From positions 62,001-126,000 of the forward strand of contig DASW01000009.1 in NCBI GenBank assembly GCA_002503985.1: DNA of 64,000 bases, given 5' to 3'. The stretch comes from Thermoplasmata archaeon UBA61 (GTDB taxonomy: Archaea > Thermoplasmatota > Thermoplasmata > Lutacidiplasmatales > UBA184). The notes beneath the pieces were generated by a model that was not told where the DNA came from, searched no databases, and saw nothing but the letters and a program-made list of their open reading frames with translations. Each line of letters starts with the position of its first letter. The stretch's first letter is position 1. The translations under genes and the position numbers were made by a program. This document shows positions 35,978 to 45,363 of this stretch, piece by piece.

Positions 35978-38288
35978 CGGGCCGGAGGGCGGGAAGGTTC
36001 CGGCGCTCGAGCTCGGCGACCCTGCGCCGGGCGCTCGAGAGGTCGCCGCGCGCATAGGAAAGTTGCGCGAGCCGAAGGACCACGTCGACCTCGTCCGCCG
36101 GCGCGTTCAGGTCCCGGACCAGACGGTACGCTTCGAGCAGGTTGGACTCTGCGAGGTCGAACTCGCCCCGGTCGATCGCGATCTTCCCGAGGACGATGAT
36201 CGACTGGATGAGGCCGAACCGGTCGCCGATCCGCTCGAGGATCTCCCGGGCCCGCTCGGCGCTCTCGACCGCTTCCTCGAACTGGCCCGCGTCGCGCATG
36301 ATGTCCGCGGTGTTGAACAGGGCCCAGCCCATCCGGCGAGGGTCCTGCGCCTTCTCGGCGAGTCGGGTCGCTTCCGCGAACTCCGCGATCGCCTCCTCGT
36401 GGCGCGGGGTCGCGGACGGGATGCTCGTGATGAGGACCCCTAGGAACAGGTGCGCCTGGGCCGATTCCCGAGCGGGTCCGACCCGTTCGAGGGTGGCGGC
36501 GGCCTCGCGCGCCTCGGTGAGCGCTTGCTCGGACTGGGCCATCATCATGAGCACGCCGGCGTGCCGGGCCTGACCGAGCGCGGTCGCGCGGTCGTTGCCA
36601 GCCTCGCGCGCGAGGCGGATCTCCTCGGCGTGCTGGGCGAGAGCCTCCGGGTAGCGGGCCTCATAGAAGAACGCCTCGCCGAGCAGTCGGTGAGCCCCGA
36701 GCCGGACGAGCAGCTGGCCTTCGAGCCCCGAGGAGGAGAGCACCTTCTCCGCGACCTCCGCCGCGGCACGCCAGTCCCCCCGGTCGCTCAGGACACGGGC
36801 GAGGTAGATCTCGAGGGTCGCGCGGGTGCGCGGGGAAAGTCGAAGGTCATCCTTTCCCCGGTCGAGGAAGTCCCGCAGGATCCCTTCGGCCTCCTGCAGA
36901 CGACCGAGCTCGTTGGTCGTTCGCGCGAGCTCGAGCACGAGCTCCGACTCGGCGTCGCGGTCGTCCGGGTCCAGGTCGCGCTGGCTCTCGAGAGCGCGGG
37001 CGAGGTGGTCGCGGGCCACGTCGGGCGCGAACGCGCGGTCGGCGATCTCGGCCGCGATGCGGTTGTACTGGACCGATTTCTCGTCCACGCGGCCCAAGTA
37101 GAAGTGGCGCGCGAGCGCGTAGATCGTCGTCAGGTCCGCGCTCCCCATCGCCTCGAGGGCATCCCCGGCCCGTCGATGGAGGAGGCGACGTCGGCTCTCG
37201 GTGAGGCGGCTGTACGCCTCCTCTCGCAGCCGGTCCTCGGGGAACGCGAGGAGCTCTCCCGGTCGCTCGTAGAGGAGCCCCTGGCCGACCAAACGGTCGA
37301 CGGCTTCCGCGAGACGCTCCTCGTCCTCGCCGCTCGCGCGCAGGAGGATGCCGAACGCGAACTCGGGCCCCAGCACGGCGGCGACATCCAGGGTGCGATG
37401 GGCCTCCTCGTCGAGGGGCGGGAGGGCAGCCTCCGTCCGGCCCGGGGCCTCGGAGACCGAGATGCGACGATCGAACTGCTGGAGGAGAAGCGGGTTCCCG
37501 CCGGTCTCGGAGTAGCGGCGCGCGATCTCCTCGGGAGTGTACTCGCGGGAGGGGTCGTTCATCCGGAGGTAGTCGGCGACCTCTCCCGACGTCATCGGGC
37601 GGAGGACGATCCGTCGGGCGTGGGTAGCGCTCTCGAAACCCTCGAGCCGCGCACGCCCAGATTCCGATAGGGACGCGTACGGACGGCTGGTCGCCAGGAT
37701 CCAAAGGGGTCGGTTCCTAAGCTGGTTCGCCAGAAATTCGATCGCAGCGAGCGACGACTCGTCCGCGCGATGGAGGTCCTCGAAGATCAGGACCATGGGA
37801 CCGTGGCGGGTGAACTCGAGGAACTGCTCGGCGATCCCGGTCCATACCCGCTCGCGGGAGGATTCCCCGCGCTCGTCGGTCTCGCCGAGGACCTCGAGCA
37901 GCCGCTCTTCCATGCCGGTGGGTGCCGGGTAGGCCGGCTCGCCGAGCCGGGGAGCGAAGCCGATCAGGAACTGGTCCGCGCCGAGCGGCGGCGCGTCGGC
38001 CGGCTGGAACGTCGGGTCGTCGTGCGCGCTCTGGATAACGGAGCGGATCAGCGAGAACGGAGGCGGGTCATCGAGCGCGAGGGCCCGACCGAGGAGCACG
38101 CGGACCCCGCGGGCCCGGATGTCCTGGACGAGCTCGGCGACGAGGGCCGACTTCCCGACCCCCGTCCCACCCACGAGGAGCGTCACTCCTCCTGTGCCCG
38201 CGCGCGCGTCCTCGAACCGACGGTGAAGGGCTTCGACCGTCTCCACCCGGCCGACGAACGGGCGAGCGGACCCGGCTTCGGCCGCCAT
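35907..38288 (-). CDS. STAND-like AAA ATPase with TPR repeats
   Basis: 793 aa. N-terminal P-loop (about 13-230): VGRVETVEALHRRFEDA, Walker A GGTGVGKSALV, Walker B MVLIFEDLHRAD, then TSRPYASLSES and the GNPLLLQQFD helix typical of AAA_16/MalT-like NTPases. The C-terminal half (about 400-780) is a chain of helical TPR-type repeats. Such proteins are signal-transducing switches that bind partners through the repeats; no output domain (HTH, cyclase, nuclease) is present. TAAATA at about 38320 is the likely TATA, 30 bases before the ATG. Confidence 0.88.
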   Translation of the reverse strand: MAAEAGSARPFVGRVETVEALHRRFEDARAGTGGVTLLVGGTGVGKSALVAELVQDIRARGVRVLLGRALALDDPPPFSLIRSVIQSAHDDPTFQPADAPPLGADQFLIGFAPRLGEPAYPAPTGMEERLLEVLGETDERGESSRERVWTGIAEQFLEFTRHGPMVLIFEDLHRADESSLAAIEFLANQLRNRPLWILATSRPYASLSESGRARLEGFESATHARRIVLRPMTSGEVADYLRMNDPSREYTPEEIARRYSETGGNPLLLQQFDRRISVSEAPGRTEAALPPLDEEAHRTLDVAAVLGPEFAFGILLRASGEDEERLAEAVDRLVGQGLLYERPGELLAFPEDRLREEAYSRLTESRRRLLHRRAGDALEAMGSADLTTIYALARHFYLGRVDEKSVQYNRIAAEIADRAFAPDVARDHLARALESQRDLDPDDRDAESELVLELARTTNELGRLQEAEGILRDFLDRGKDDLRLSPRTRATLEIYLARVLSDRGDWRAAAEVAEKVLSSSGLEGQLLVRLGAHRLLGEAFFYEARYPEALAQHAEEIRLAREAGNDRATALGQARHAGVLMMMAQSEQALTEAREAAATLERVGPARESAQAHLFLGVLITSIPSATPRHEEAIAEFAEATRLAEKAQDPRRMGWALFNTADIMRDAGQFEEAVESAERAREILERIGDRFGLIQSIIVLGKIAIDRGEFDLAESNLLEAYRLVRDLNAPADEVDVVLRLAQLSYARGDLSSARRRVAELERRNLPALRPDVTEDFDRLRNALVAREGDADVP

Positions 38289-38322
38289 CGTTCCGTCCGA
38301 GTAGATGGGGTGGACTGAGTAT

Positions 38323-39501
38323 TTACGTACGCGGCCGAGCGGCCTTGAGGAACGGAAGCGCCACGACCCGGCCGGCGACCTCGCGGCCTCGGATTTCGAG
38401 GGTCAGCGCCGTTCCGGGCGGGGCGAGCTCGGGCGGGAGGTACGCGAGGGCGATCCCCTTTCCCAGCGTCGGAGAGAGGCCGCCGCTCGTCGCCTCGGTC
38501 ACGGGCTTGCCGGCCGCCGTGATCGGGGTGCCGTGGCGCGGGATCGCGTCCGCCTCGGCGACCTCGATCCCGACGAGCCGACGCTTCGGGCCCTCGGCGC
38601 GTTCCTTCTCGAGCGTTGGGCTCCCGACGAACACATGGTCGAAGTCGACGAACCGTTCCTGACCGGCCTCGAGCGGGGTATGGTCCCGGTGGAACTCCTG
38701 CCCCGAGAGGAGGTACCCTTTCTCGAGGCGAAGGGTGTCCCGCGCCCCCAGGCCGCATGGCACGACACCGGCAGCGAAGAGACGCTCGGCGAGCGCGTCC
38801 GCCTCTTTCGCGGGAACGAAGACCTCGTAGCCAAGTTCCCCGGTGTAGCCGGTCCGGCTCACGAGTAGCCACTCCTCGAGCGCGCCCGGTACGTGAAGCC
38901 CAAGACGGCCGGAGCGGGGCTTGGTGCCGTCCTTCTTTGGGAAGAAACGCACATGGTAGAACGGAAGTCCCGAGAGGTCCCAGGGGAACAGCGACTCGAG
39001 GACCGCGCGCGACTTGGGCCCCTGGACCGCGAGCAGGGCCACCGGTCCGTTCCACCGGCCGATCGTCGTGTCGGGACCGCGGTGCTGGCGCAGGATCTCC
39101 TCGATCTCGTCGGCGCGGCTCGCGTTCGGAACGACCATGAACGAGCGGGTCAACTCATCGCCGGAGTCGAGGCGGCTGACGAGCAGGTCGTCGACGATAT
39201 AGCCCGTCGCCTCGAGCAGGAACGTGTAGCGAACCTGCTCGGGAGTCAAGGACGGGACATTCGCGGTTGTACGTCGACCGAGCAGGTCCGCGGCGTGCGC
39301 TCCCTCGACCGTGAGGAGGCCCATGTGGGAGACGTCGAAGACCCCGACCCCCTCCCGGACCGCGCGGTGCTCGGCGAGGATGCTGGTGTAGTAGAGCGGC
39401 ATCTCCCAGCCCGCGAACGGGACGATGTGGCCCCCGTGCCGTAGGTGGAAATCGTAGAGAGCCGTGCGACGGAGCGGGGTTTCGGACTTCGGGTCGGTCA
39501 T
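38323..39501 (-). CDS. gcvT: Aminomethyltransferase (glycine cleavage T protein)
   Basis: 392 aa. LYDFHLRHGGHIVPFAGWEMPLYY, GVFDVSHMGLLTVEG and TGYTGELGYEVFVP are T-protein hallmarks; the folate-site Asp is in VFDVSHMG. C-terminal barrel VGIEVAEADAIPRHG, GGLSPTLGKGIALAYLPP. It transfers a methylene group from the H protein to tetrahydrofolate. The P and H genes are not in the window. Its start overlaps the purP stop by 4 bases, which links C1 metabolism to purine synthesis in one transcript. Confidence 0.95.
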   Translation of the reverse strand: MTDPKSETPLRRTALYDFHLRHGGHIVPFAGWEMPLYYTSILAEHRAVREGVGVFDVSHMGLLTVEGAHAADLLGRRTTANVPSLTPEQVRYTFLLEATGYIVDDLLVSRLDSGDELTRSFMVVPNASRADEIEEILRQHRGPDTTIGRWNGPVALLAVQGPKSRAVLESLFPWDLSGLPFYHVRFFPKKDGTKPRSGRLGLHVPGALEEWLLVSRTGYTGELGYEVFVPAKEADALAERLFAAGVVPCGLGARDTLRLEKGYLLSGQEFHRDHTPLEAGQERFVDFDHVFVGSPTLEKERAEGPKRRLVGIEVAEADAIPRHGTPITAAGKPVTEATSGGLSPTLGKGIALAYLPPELAPPGTALTLEIRGREVAGRVVALPFLKAARPRT

Positions 39502-40655
39502 GTAACGATCTCCGCGAGCCGCCCTTGCTCGGAGGCGTTCCGGATCTCAAGGGCGACCCGACGGCCGCTGCTCATCGCGGTCCGGTACAGCGCGTTCCCG
39601 TACGGATGTCCGAGCGCAAGGTGGACATTGGTCCCGCCGCCGATCCGGGCCGCGACGTCGAAGACCGTCGGCCGCCCGTTGCGGTCGATGCAGGTCTGAA
39701 GGCAGAACGGTCCGATGATACCCGGGGGGTACTGGGCGCGCGCCGCATCGACGAACTTCTCGCCCATGCGGAACACGTCCTCGAGGATCGATTCCCGAAC
39801 CGTCAGCGTCCCGTGGCCCACGACCGTGTACTCGGGGATCCGGTCGGAGTCGTTGAGCTCGAGCTGCTGCGCGGCCGGAAGGCGGACGAGCCCGTCGAGG
39901 TTGCTTTCCCGTCGTTCGTCCACTCCGAGCAGCTCGAGCCCCTCCTCGCGCGGGACGAGCGGAGAGAAGAAGTAATTGAAGTTGAACACCGGACCGAGGA
40001 CGTATTCCTCGATGCGCGCGGTCGCGAGGTCGTCCGGGGCAATCGTGCCTCGCGCCACCAACCGTTCGACCTTCGCGCGGTACGCCTCCGGGCTCGCGAC
40101 AGTGAAGAACCCGCGCTCGAGCCGGCGGGTCGCATGGGGCAGTTTCACGATCGCGAGGCGGTCGATCGCGTCGGGACCCGGGATGCGGCGGGGGGTGGAT
40201 ATCCCGGCTCGCTCGAGGAGCGTGTAGTAGTTCTCGCGTTCGCTCCGTTCCTCGATCCTCAACATCATGCGCGACCCCACGATCGGGACCCGGAGGTCGT
40301 CCTCGATCGCGGAGAGGGGAACGTAGGAGCTGAGCGCCCGATTCGGGACGAGCACGACGCCCGCCGCGCGGAGACGCTCCTGGGCCGCGGGAGACACGAT
40401 GTCGGCGAACTTCGAGAACGTCCAGACGTCGTCCACGCACCCCCGCGTCCGCGTGCCGTCCGGGGCCCGCACCGACCGGAAGTAGCGGGTGTACGTCGCG
40501 TCCCGACCGGCTTGCGCGAGGATCAGGCTCGAAAGACCTTCGGTGACCGCTCCGTCGGCGACGTCGAGCGCCGAGTGAGAACCGACCGTCCCGACCACCG
40601 GCGGGGAGGGGTACTGGGCGACGAGCGCCCGGACTTCCGTGAGGGAGAGCGGCAT
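39498..40655 (-). CDS. purP: Formate-dependent AICAR ligase PurP
   Basis: 385 aa ATP-grasp enzyme, the archaeal folate-independent route for step 9 of purine synthesis (AICAR + formate + ATP). Signature parts: VGTVGSHSALDVADGA at the N-terminus, VPNRALSSYVPLSAIED, GPVFNFNYFFSPL, and the C-terminal FDVAARIGGGTNVHLALGHPYG. Upstream at 40675-40680 lies TTAAGC, a likely TATA region. The window also encodes a folate-type PurH at 56.6 kb, so this step appears doubly covered. Confidence 0.95.
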   Translation of the reverse strand: MPLSLTEVRALVAQYPSPPVVGTVGSHSALDVADGAVTEGLSSLILAQAGRDATYTRYFRSVRAPDGTRTRGCVDDVWTFSKFADIVSPAAQERLRAAGVVLVPNRALSSYVPLSAIEDDLRVPIVGSRMMLRIEERSERENYYTLLERAGISTPRRIPGPDAIDRLAIVKLPHATRRLERGFFTVASPEAYRAKVERLVARGTIAPDDLATARIEEYVLGPVFNFNYFFSPLVPREEGLELLGVDERRESNLDGLVRLPAAQQLELNDSDRIPEYTVVGHGTLTVRESILEDVFRMGEKFVDAARAQYPPGIIGPFCLQTCIDRNGRPTVFDVAARIGGGTNVHLALGHPYGNALYRTAMSSGRRVALEIRNASEQGRLAEIVT

Positions 40656-40845
40656 GTCGGAGGGGACGGCCTGAGAGGCTTAAGCGCTCGCGCCACCCGC
40701 TCCGGCGCGTACGGAGGCCCGGGGTCGTTGGGTCCTGTCGCGTCGGACGGGAACGGAGCGCCGACGGGGAACGACGGAGTCCTCGCGGAGGAGCCGAACG
40801 CGGAGTCCGTGGTTTCACACCGCGGGCGGGGCAACTCACGCCTTC

Positions 40846-40852
40846 TTTTTTA
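40846..40852 (+). promoter_or_regulatory. TATA box of the HTH regulator
   Basis: TTTTTTAT at 40846-40852, about 34 bases before the ATG at 40883. The 226-base gap between purP and this gene otherwise holds only GC-rich spacer with the purP promoter at its left end. Confidence 0.55.
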
Positions 40853-40882
40853 TCTGATGAGCGGTTTTGGCAACCGGACCGC

Positions 40883-41404
40883 ATGCCATTCGAACTCGCG
40901 TTGCGTTACAGCACTCCCCTCACCCCGATCGTCGATCTGGACGAGGTGCTGCGGGAGTTCCTTCGACTCGTCGGCTACCTACCCGAAGGGGAGGAGGGAC
41001 GCGGGTCCGAGGGACCGGTCGCGCAGAGCCTCGCCTACCGGCTCGTCCGCGACTGCCTCCTCAAGGACCCGGCGAGAGCGTGGTACGTCGACGAGCTGAC
41101 GGCGGTGCTCAAGACGTCCAAGCCCACGGTCTACCGGCATGTCAACAAGCTCAAGGCACTCGACCTGCTGGAGGAAGTGGGAGGGGCCACCGACGGGAAG
41201 GGCCGAAAAGGGTACCGGCTCCGCTACGGCAACCTGGCCCGCGCCTGGGACTTCACGGAGGCCAACGCGCAGAACGCCCTCCGTCGATATCGGGAGACCG
41301 TGAATCACTTGCAGACCTTGGTCGAGAAAAGAGCGCTCGAGATCCCGCCGAAGGCCGCCCCCTTGTCCCGGAGCCCGGGTCGGGAACGCGGAGGGAGCCG
41401 ATGA
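40883..41404 (+). CDS. Winged-helix transcriptional regulator
   Basis: 173 aa. A central HTH (AWYVDELTAVLKTSKPTVYRHVNKLKALDLLEEV, about 75-105) with wing GRKGYRLRYGNLARAWDF, then a helical C-terminus (about 125-155) likely for dimerisation. Related in style to archaeal ArsR/TrmB-type regulators, with no ligand domain. Overlaps the next gene by 4 bases. Confidence 0.8.
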   Translation: MPFELALRYSTPLTPIVDLDEVLREFLRLVGYLPEGEEGRGSEGPVAQSLAYRLVRDCLLKDPARAWYVDELTAVLKTSKPTVYRHVNKLKALDLLEEVGGATDGKGRKGYRLRYGNLARAWDFTEANAQNALRRYRETVNHLQTLVEKRALEIPPKAAPLSRSPGRERGGSR

Positions 41405-41706
41405 GCGAGCCGACCAGCGCGGCGAAGCGACCGACGATCGCCCTCACGTCGGGTTCGAAGGTCACGGTCCGGTCCGCCGGCACCGAGAACGAAGCTATCG
41501 TCTCGACCGGCACGTTCCGAGGGCTCGTGTCGATCGGCGGCGACAACGCCCTCGCGATCGAGCTTGACGGGTCGGGCGGGGCCGAGAAGGGGCGGGTCCG
41601 CCTCGTGCCGATCCCGGCGATCCTCGCGGTCGACATCCTCGAGGCCGTCAAGGCCGACGAGGAGAAGCGGAGCGAGCCTCCGCAATCCCCGGCGTACTTC
41701 GGCTAG
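41401..41706 (+). CDS. Conserved hypothetical protein paired with the HTH regulator
   Basis: 101 aa from the ATG at 41401 (ATGA overlap). Beta-rich: IALTSGSKVTVRSAGTENEAIVS, FRGLVSIGGDNALAIELDG, KGRVRLVPIPAILAVDILE. The layout resembles small beta barrels with Sm-like topology. No family was recognised; co-transcription with the regulator is the only functional hint. Confidence 0.65.
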   Translation: MSEPTSAAKRPTIALTSGSKVTVRSAGTENEAIVSTGTFRGLVSIGGDNALAIELDGSGGAEKGRVRLVPIPAILAVDILEAVKADEEKRSEPPQSPAYFG

Positions 41707-41726
41707 TCCGCACCGGAAGCGGGGGA

Positions 41727-41827
41727 CGGGCTTGCTGGGAGTTCCGTCGCGGCACTGCTCCGCGATTTCGAACCCAGGTCGCTGGCTTCGAAGGCCAGCA
41801 GGATAGTCCAGGCTACCCCACAAGCCC
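41727..41827 (-). tRNA. tRNA-Arg(UCG) with an apparent intron in the T loop
   Basis: Minus strand. Acceptor GGGCTTG pairs with CAAGCCC; the D arm GGGGTAG...ATCCT has the usual archaeal pattern; the anticodon stem CTGGC/GCCAG encloses CTTCGAA, so the anticodon is UCG (codon CGA). The T stem is CTGGG/CCCAG, but 33 bases instead of 7 lie between its arms. Removing 26 bases restores a normal T loop, TTCGAAT. CCA is not encoded. With the intron removed the tRNA has a normal length. Confidence 0.88.
41741..41766 (-). other. Predicted 26-nt tRNA intron in the T loop
   Basis: The extra bases form a perfect hairpin, TCGCGG and CCGCGA around AGCAGTG. GTTC on the 5' side and GAAC on the 3' side can form the 4-bp helix of a relaxed bulge-helix-bulge motif for the archaeal splicing endonuclease. 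The exact cut sites can shift by one or two bases because the flanks are similar. Confidence 0.7.
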
Positions 41828-41850
41828 GCCGTCCTTCCACGGGACGTCGG

Positions 41851-44800
41851 CTATTTGGACGTTCCGGACTCCCCGTCCCCGGCGCTTGCGGGGGCCGGCG
41901 AACCGAGAACCGACGGGCCGTCCTCGCCGGCGGACGGGGCCGCGGGCTCCGGGCGGAATCGGTCGAGCGTCGTCTGGGCGATGGCCCCGGGGAAGAGCGT
42001 CGCGACCGAGTCGGCGATGAGTTGGATGCGCTGCCGAACGTACGGGGTGATCCCCTCCATGGCTCCGAGACGCTGCGCGAGAGGGAGGTACTTGCGCACC
42101 GACGCTTCGTAAACGGTCGAGAGGAGCTCTCCGTCGCACCGACTCCCGGCGCGCTCCGCGACGCAGCGGCCCGAGAGCGGGGGCCGCCGGTAGGAGGTGT
42201 CGCACGCCTTGCACCGGAACTTCTGCGTCCCGAAGCTCCGCAGGTTCCCCATCACATCGGGAAGAAAGTGGGCATTGAGCACGAGCGTGACGGCCTCGGC
42301 TAGGTCGACGGCCCGGATCTGCGACGCCAGCACGATCGACCGCTCGACCAGCTCGGCCATCGGCCGACCTTCGCGATACGCGGAACGAGGCGGTCCGCCC
42401 GCGATGCGGTGGGTGTCGTGGCTGAACCCGTACCCCGATAGCGAACGGTCGGAGCCGAGGCGATGACCGACGAGGTCGAGGAGCGCCTCGACCTCCTTGG
42501 GGTCCCGTCGCTCCGCCGCCGCTCGGTAGAACGCGAGCGGGTAGTGGCTCGAGACGTCGACGTTGTGGGCTTCCTTGTCGACCTCCGTGGCCTCGAGGCG
42601 GGTCGTCAGAACGAGCGGCTTGTCCATGAGCGCGCCCCGACTATCGGGTAGGTAGGACCTCGAGAAGTTGAGGAGCGCATCGAGGAGGAGCGTCACCGAG
42701 TCCTCGTCGCCGTCACAGTTCCGACGCTTGGCGGCGTGGAAGACGGGATGCGCGAAGCACGCCTCCGCGTTCGTGAAGCCGAGCAGCCGGCCCGCGACCC
42801 CGCCCGAGGTGTGGGGCGCGAGTGCGACGACGACGTGCCCGATGAGCTGCTCCGGCCGCTCGGCCCGGTAGTACGGTTCGACGTCGTAGAGACGGACCAG
42901 CTCGTCGTCCACGAACTGGGCGAGACGGGTGAGGTACACCCCGCACGAACGAGAGACGATGAGGTCCTGGGGAAGGAGCTCCACCAACTGCTCGTCGTCG
43001 GTGAGCGGCGCGCCGGACCAGTCCCAGGTGTACCCCAGTCGTTGGAGGGTGGCGATGTCGGTGCCAATCTCGACCGGCCGGAAGTGCGTGAGCGGGAGGT
43101 CGGTGAGGTCGAAGCGGGCGGTCCCGTCCTGGTAGACGGAGATGGCGTGGGAGGCGCGAAGGATCCCCTTCTCGATCGCCTCGGGCACCTTTCCCGGGGA
43201 CGTGAGCCCCTTGACCCCCTTCACCACCGGGGGTTTGCCCAGATGAAGACGCTCGAGCGCATCGCTCCAGAGGCGGGCGACCGGCAGGGGCTCCGAGATC
43301 GTCTTACCGGTGGGCTCGGTATGGGCCCCGCACGGGCACCGGGTCCATACGGTCGAGCGGCCGCACGCCGGGCAGCTGCGGACCCCGAGGTCGACCTTCA
43401 CGCCTTCGCGCATCGTTCGGCGCGCCGCATCGGGGATCGAGCGGGTAGGGCCTCCCGCGGCGCCCACGGGGAAGAGCCCGTGGACGTTCGGCTGCATGCT
43501 CCGGTGGTAGGCTTTCTCCGGACGGCCGACGCGCCCGCCGACCCTAGACGGCCCACGCGCCCGGACCGGGACGCCCGCGAGATGGCTCACGTACGTGAGC
43601 GTGTCCTCGTCGACCGGGTCGAGCGGCGTGCGACGGGCCAATAGCTCCCCTTCGGGTGCGAGACCGAGACCCCCGACGAGCGCGGCGGACGCGTCCGGTT
43701 CCCCGCGCAGGTCGTCCCCTCCCACGGGGGAGAAGAGGAACCCGAGCCGTACGAGGGCCTCCCGCCACAAGGGGTCGGCGGGTATCACGAGCGTCCCATC
43801 GACCCAATGTCCGCTGCGCTCGACGAACTCCCCGAGCGCCCGCACTTCGGCCGGCGTGAGGTCGTGCCAGAAGAGGAGCCAGCGAGGGTGGAGCGGGACC
43901 CGGTACGTCTGGGAGACCCGAACGGCGTCCTCGTACGTGGTGACGCCCAACCCTTCGGCGTCCGTGGCTCCCACCGCACGGAGCTCTTCGAGGTGCCAAT
44001 CGAGCGAGTAGCCCGCCGGGACGAGCGGCCGGTTGTTCTCGAGGAACTCTCCGAACGAGACGAGGATCTCACCGAGGTCGATGATACGCCGGACCCTCGA
44101 CCGCAGCTCCTCCGCCCGCGCGAGGTCGTGGACGGCGGTGACGGTGCCATCGTCCAGCTCTACGATGGGACCCTCGATGGTGTCACAGACCGCCATCGCC
44201 GTCGCCTTTCCGGGGTACTCGAGCTTGACCTGGGTCCCGATCGCGATGAAGTTCTGGAGGATCGACATCGTCGCCGGGTTGATCGCGCAGGAGGCGAGCC
44301 CCGTCGTGCGGGCCCGGCCGTAGACGAGGCGGAAGCCCCCGGGATGGTTCGGGTGCGCGAGGACGGGTCGGCCCCCAACCGAGTCCTGGAGGTATTTCGG
44401 TGTCCGCGCCTCCTCCTCATCGCTCGTGTTGTGACCGACGTCCGCGAGGAACTCCCAACCGTCGAGCCCGAGCTTCTCCACGATCTTCCGGAGCTTCGCC
44501 GCCTTCTGACAGAGGCCTTCGGCGATGACCAGGCACGCCCCGCCGCGGATCCCGTTCGTGGGGACGCGGGGCAAGTTCCGGAACGCGCTGACCTCCGCGT
44601 CCCCTTCGGTCGCCTCCCCCGAGATCGCCACGGGAACATGGCGGACCACGAGGTCGATCTCCTCCGGGGTGGGAACGTACTGGAGGTGCTGGTGGTACTT
44701 GTACAGCGGAATCTCCTCCTTGTATCGCCCCACCTCGTCGGGCTCCGGATGGAAGGCAGCTAATCCCAGGTCCCGCCGGACGACGTCGGCGAGGAGCACG

Positions 44801-45255
44801 CTCAACGCTTGGGCGGTACCGCCCGCGGCTCGGATCGGGCCGGCGTAGTAGAGCTCGATGTACGGACCATGCTCGTTGTCCTCATGGATGTGGACTTCGG
44901 CCAGCCCCTCGAGCGGAGCGACGAGGATCCCTTCGGTCAGGATCGCGAGACCCACCCGGAGAGCGGCGTCCACGCGGGCCGCCATCGATTCCCCCCGCGA
45001 CGGGTCGCGCGCGATGCGACGGGCGATGGTCAGGGCGACCTCCTCGCGGGGCATGGTCGCCGAGAGCGCGCGGATCTCGGTCGAGATTCCTTCGATCCCG
45101 AGATGGGAGAGGAGCTTCTCGACCCGCATCGCCATGTCCTGGGCGCGCGGGATCTCGGGAACGACTTCGGGGTCGTAGCCGGAGTGGCGGGCCTTCTCGG
45201 CGACCGCGTACGCGCGGTCGACCTCGGCCTCGACCGACAGAAAATACGACTCCAC
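41851..45255 (-). CDS. polC: DNA polymerase II (PolD) large subunit DP2
   Basis: 1134 aa from a GTG at 45255, without an intein. Catalytic subunit of the archaeal replicative PolD. The active-site segment is RRNCDGDEDSVTLLLDALLNFSR (about 843-865), with the two essential Asp. Two zinc sites are visible: CPACGRSTVWTRCPCG and CKACDTSYRRPPLSGRC. The N-terminus has HEDNEHGPYIELYYAGPIRAAGGTAQALSVLLAD, highly conserved in DP2. A minus-strand GTTTAT box (45280-45285) 28 bases upstream gives a leaderless start. DP1 is not in the window. Confidence 0.98.
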   Translation of the reverse strand: MESYFLSVEAEVDRAYAVAEKARHSGYDPEVVPEIPRAQDMAMRVEKLLSHLGIEGISTEIRALSATMPREEVALTIARRIARDPSRGESMAARVDAALRVGLAILTEGILVAPLEGLAEVHIHEDNEHGPYIELYYAGPIRAAGGTAQALSVLLADVVRRDLGLAAFHPEPDEVGRYKEEIPLYKYHQHLQYVPTPEEIDLVVRHVPVAISGEATEGDAEVSAFRNLPRVPTNGIRGGACLVIAEGLCQKAAKLRKIVEKLGLDGWEFLADVGHNTSDEEEARTPKYLQDSVGGRPVLAHPNHPGGFRLVYGRARTTGLASCAINPATMSILQNFIAIGTQVKLEYPGKATAMAVCDTIEGPIVELDDGTVTAVHDLARAEELRSRVRRIIDLGEILVSFGEFLENNRPLVPAGYSLDWHLEELRAVGATDAEGLGVTTYEDAVRVSQTYRVPLHPRWLLFWHDLTPAEVRALGEFVERSGHWVDGTLVIPADPLWREALVRLGFLFSPVGGDDLRGEPDASAALVGGLGLAPEGELLARRTPLDPVDEDTLTYVSHLAGVPVRARGPSRVGGRVGRPEKAYHRSMQPNVHGLFPVGAAGGPTRSIPDAARRTMREGVKVDLGVRSCPACGRSTVWTRCPCGAHTEPTGKTISEPLPVARLWSDALERLHLGKPPVVKGVKGLTSPGKVPEAIEKGILRASHAISVYQDGTARFDLTDLPLTHFRPVEIGTDIATLQRLGYTWDWSGAPLTDDEQLVELLPQDLIVSRSCGVYLTRLAQFVDDELVRLYDVEPYYRAERPEQLIGHVVVALAPHTSGGVAGRLLGFTNAEACFAHPVFHAAKRRNCDGDEDSVTLLLDALLNFSRSYLPDSRGALMDKPLVLTTRLEATEVDKEAHNVDVSSHYPLAFYRAAAERRDPKEVEALLDLVGHRLGSDRSLSGYGFSHDTHRIAGGPPRSAYREGRPMAELVERSIVLASQIRAVDLAEAVTLVLNAHFLPDVMGNLRSFGTQKFRCKACDTSYRRPPLSGRCVAERAGSRCDGELLSTVYEASVRKYLPLAQRLGAMEGITPYVRQRIQLIADSVATLFPGAIAQTTLDRFRPEPAAPSAGEDGPSVLGSPAPASAGDGESGTSK

Positions 45256-45279
45256 GAGCGTGCGAGAGAGTGCGCGGAC

Positions 45280-45285
45280 ATAAAC
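45280..45285 (-). promoter_or_regulatory. TATA element of the DP2 gene
   Basis: GTTTAT on the minus strand, centred 28 bases before the GTG start codon, the spacing expected for a leaderless archaeal transcript. Confidence 0.5.
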
Positions 45286-45363
45286 CCGCGTGCTCCCGTC
45301 GCTCTTCCCCCTCGCGAGAAACGACGAAATGCGAGCGGTCGCGCGTCGGGTCCTAGGGGCCGC

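Noticed and set aside
40867..41400. N-terminal extension of the 101-aa protein over the HTH gene
   Set aside because: That part is a shifted reading of the HTH regulator; the ATG at 41401 overlaps the HTH stop in the usual ATGA manner.
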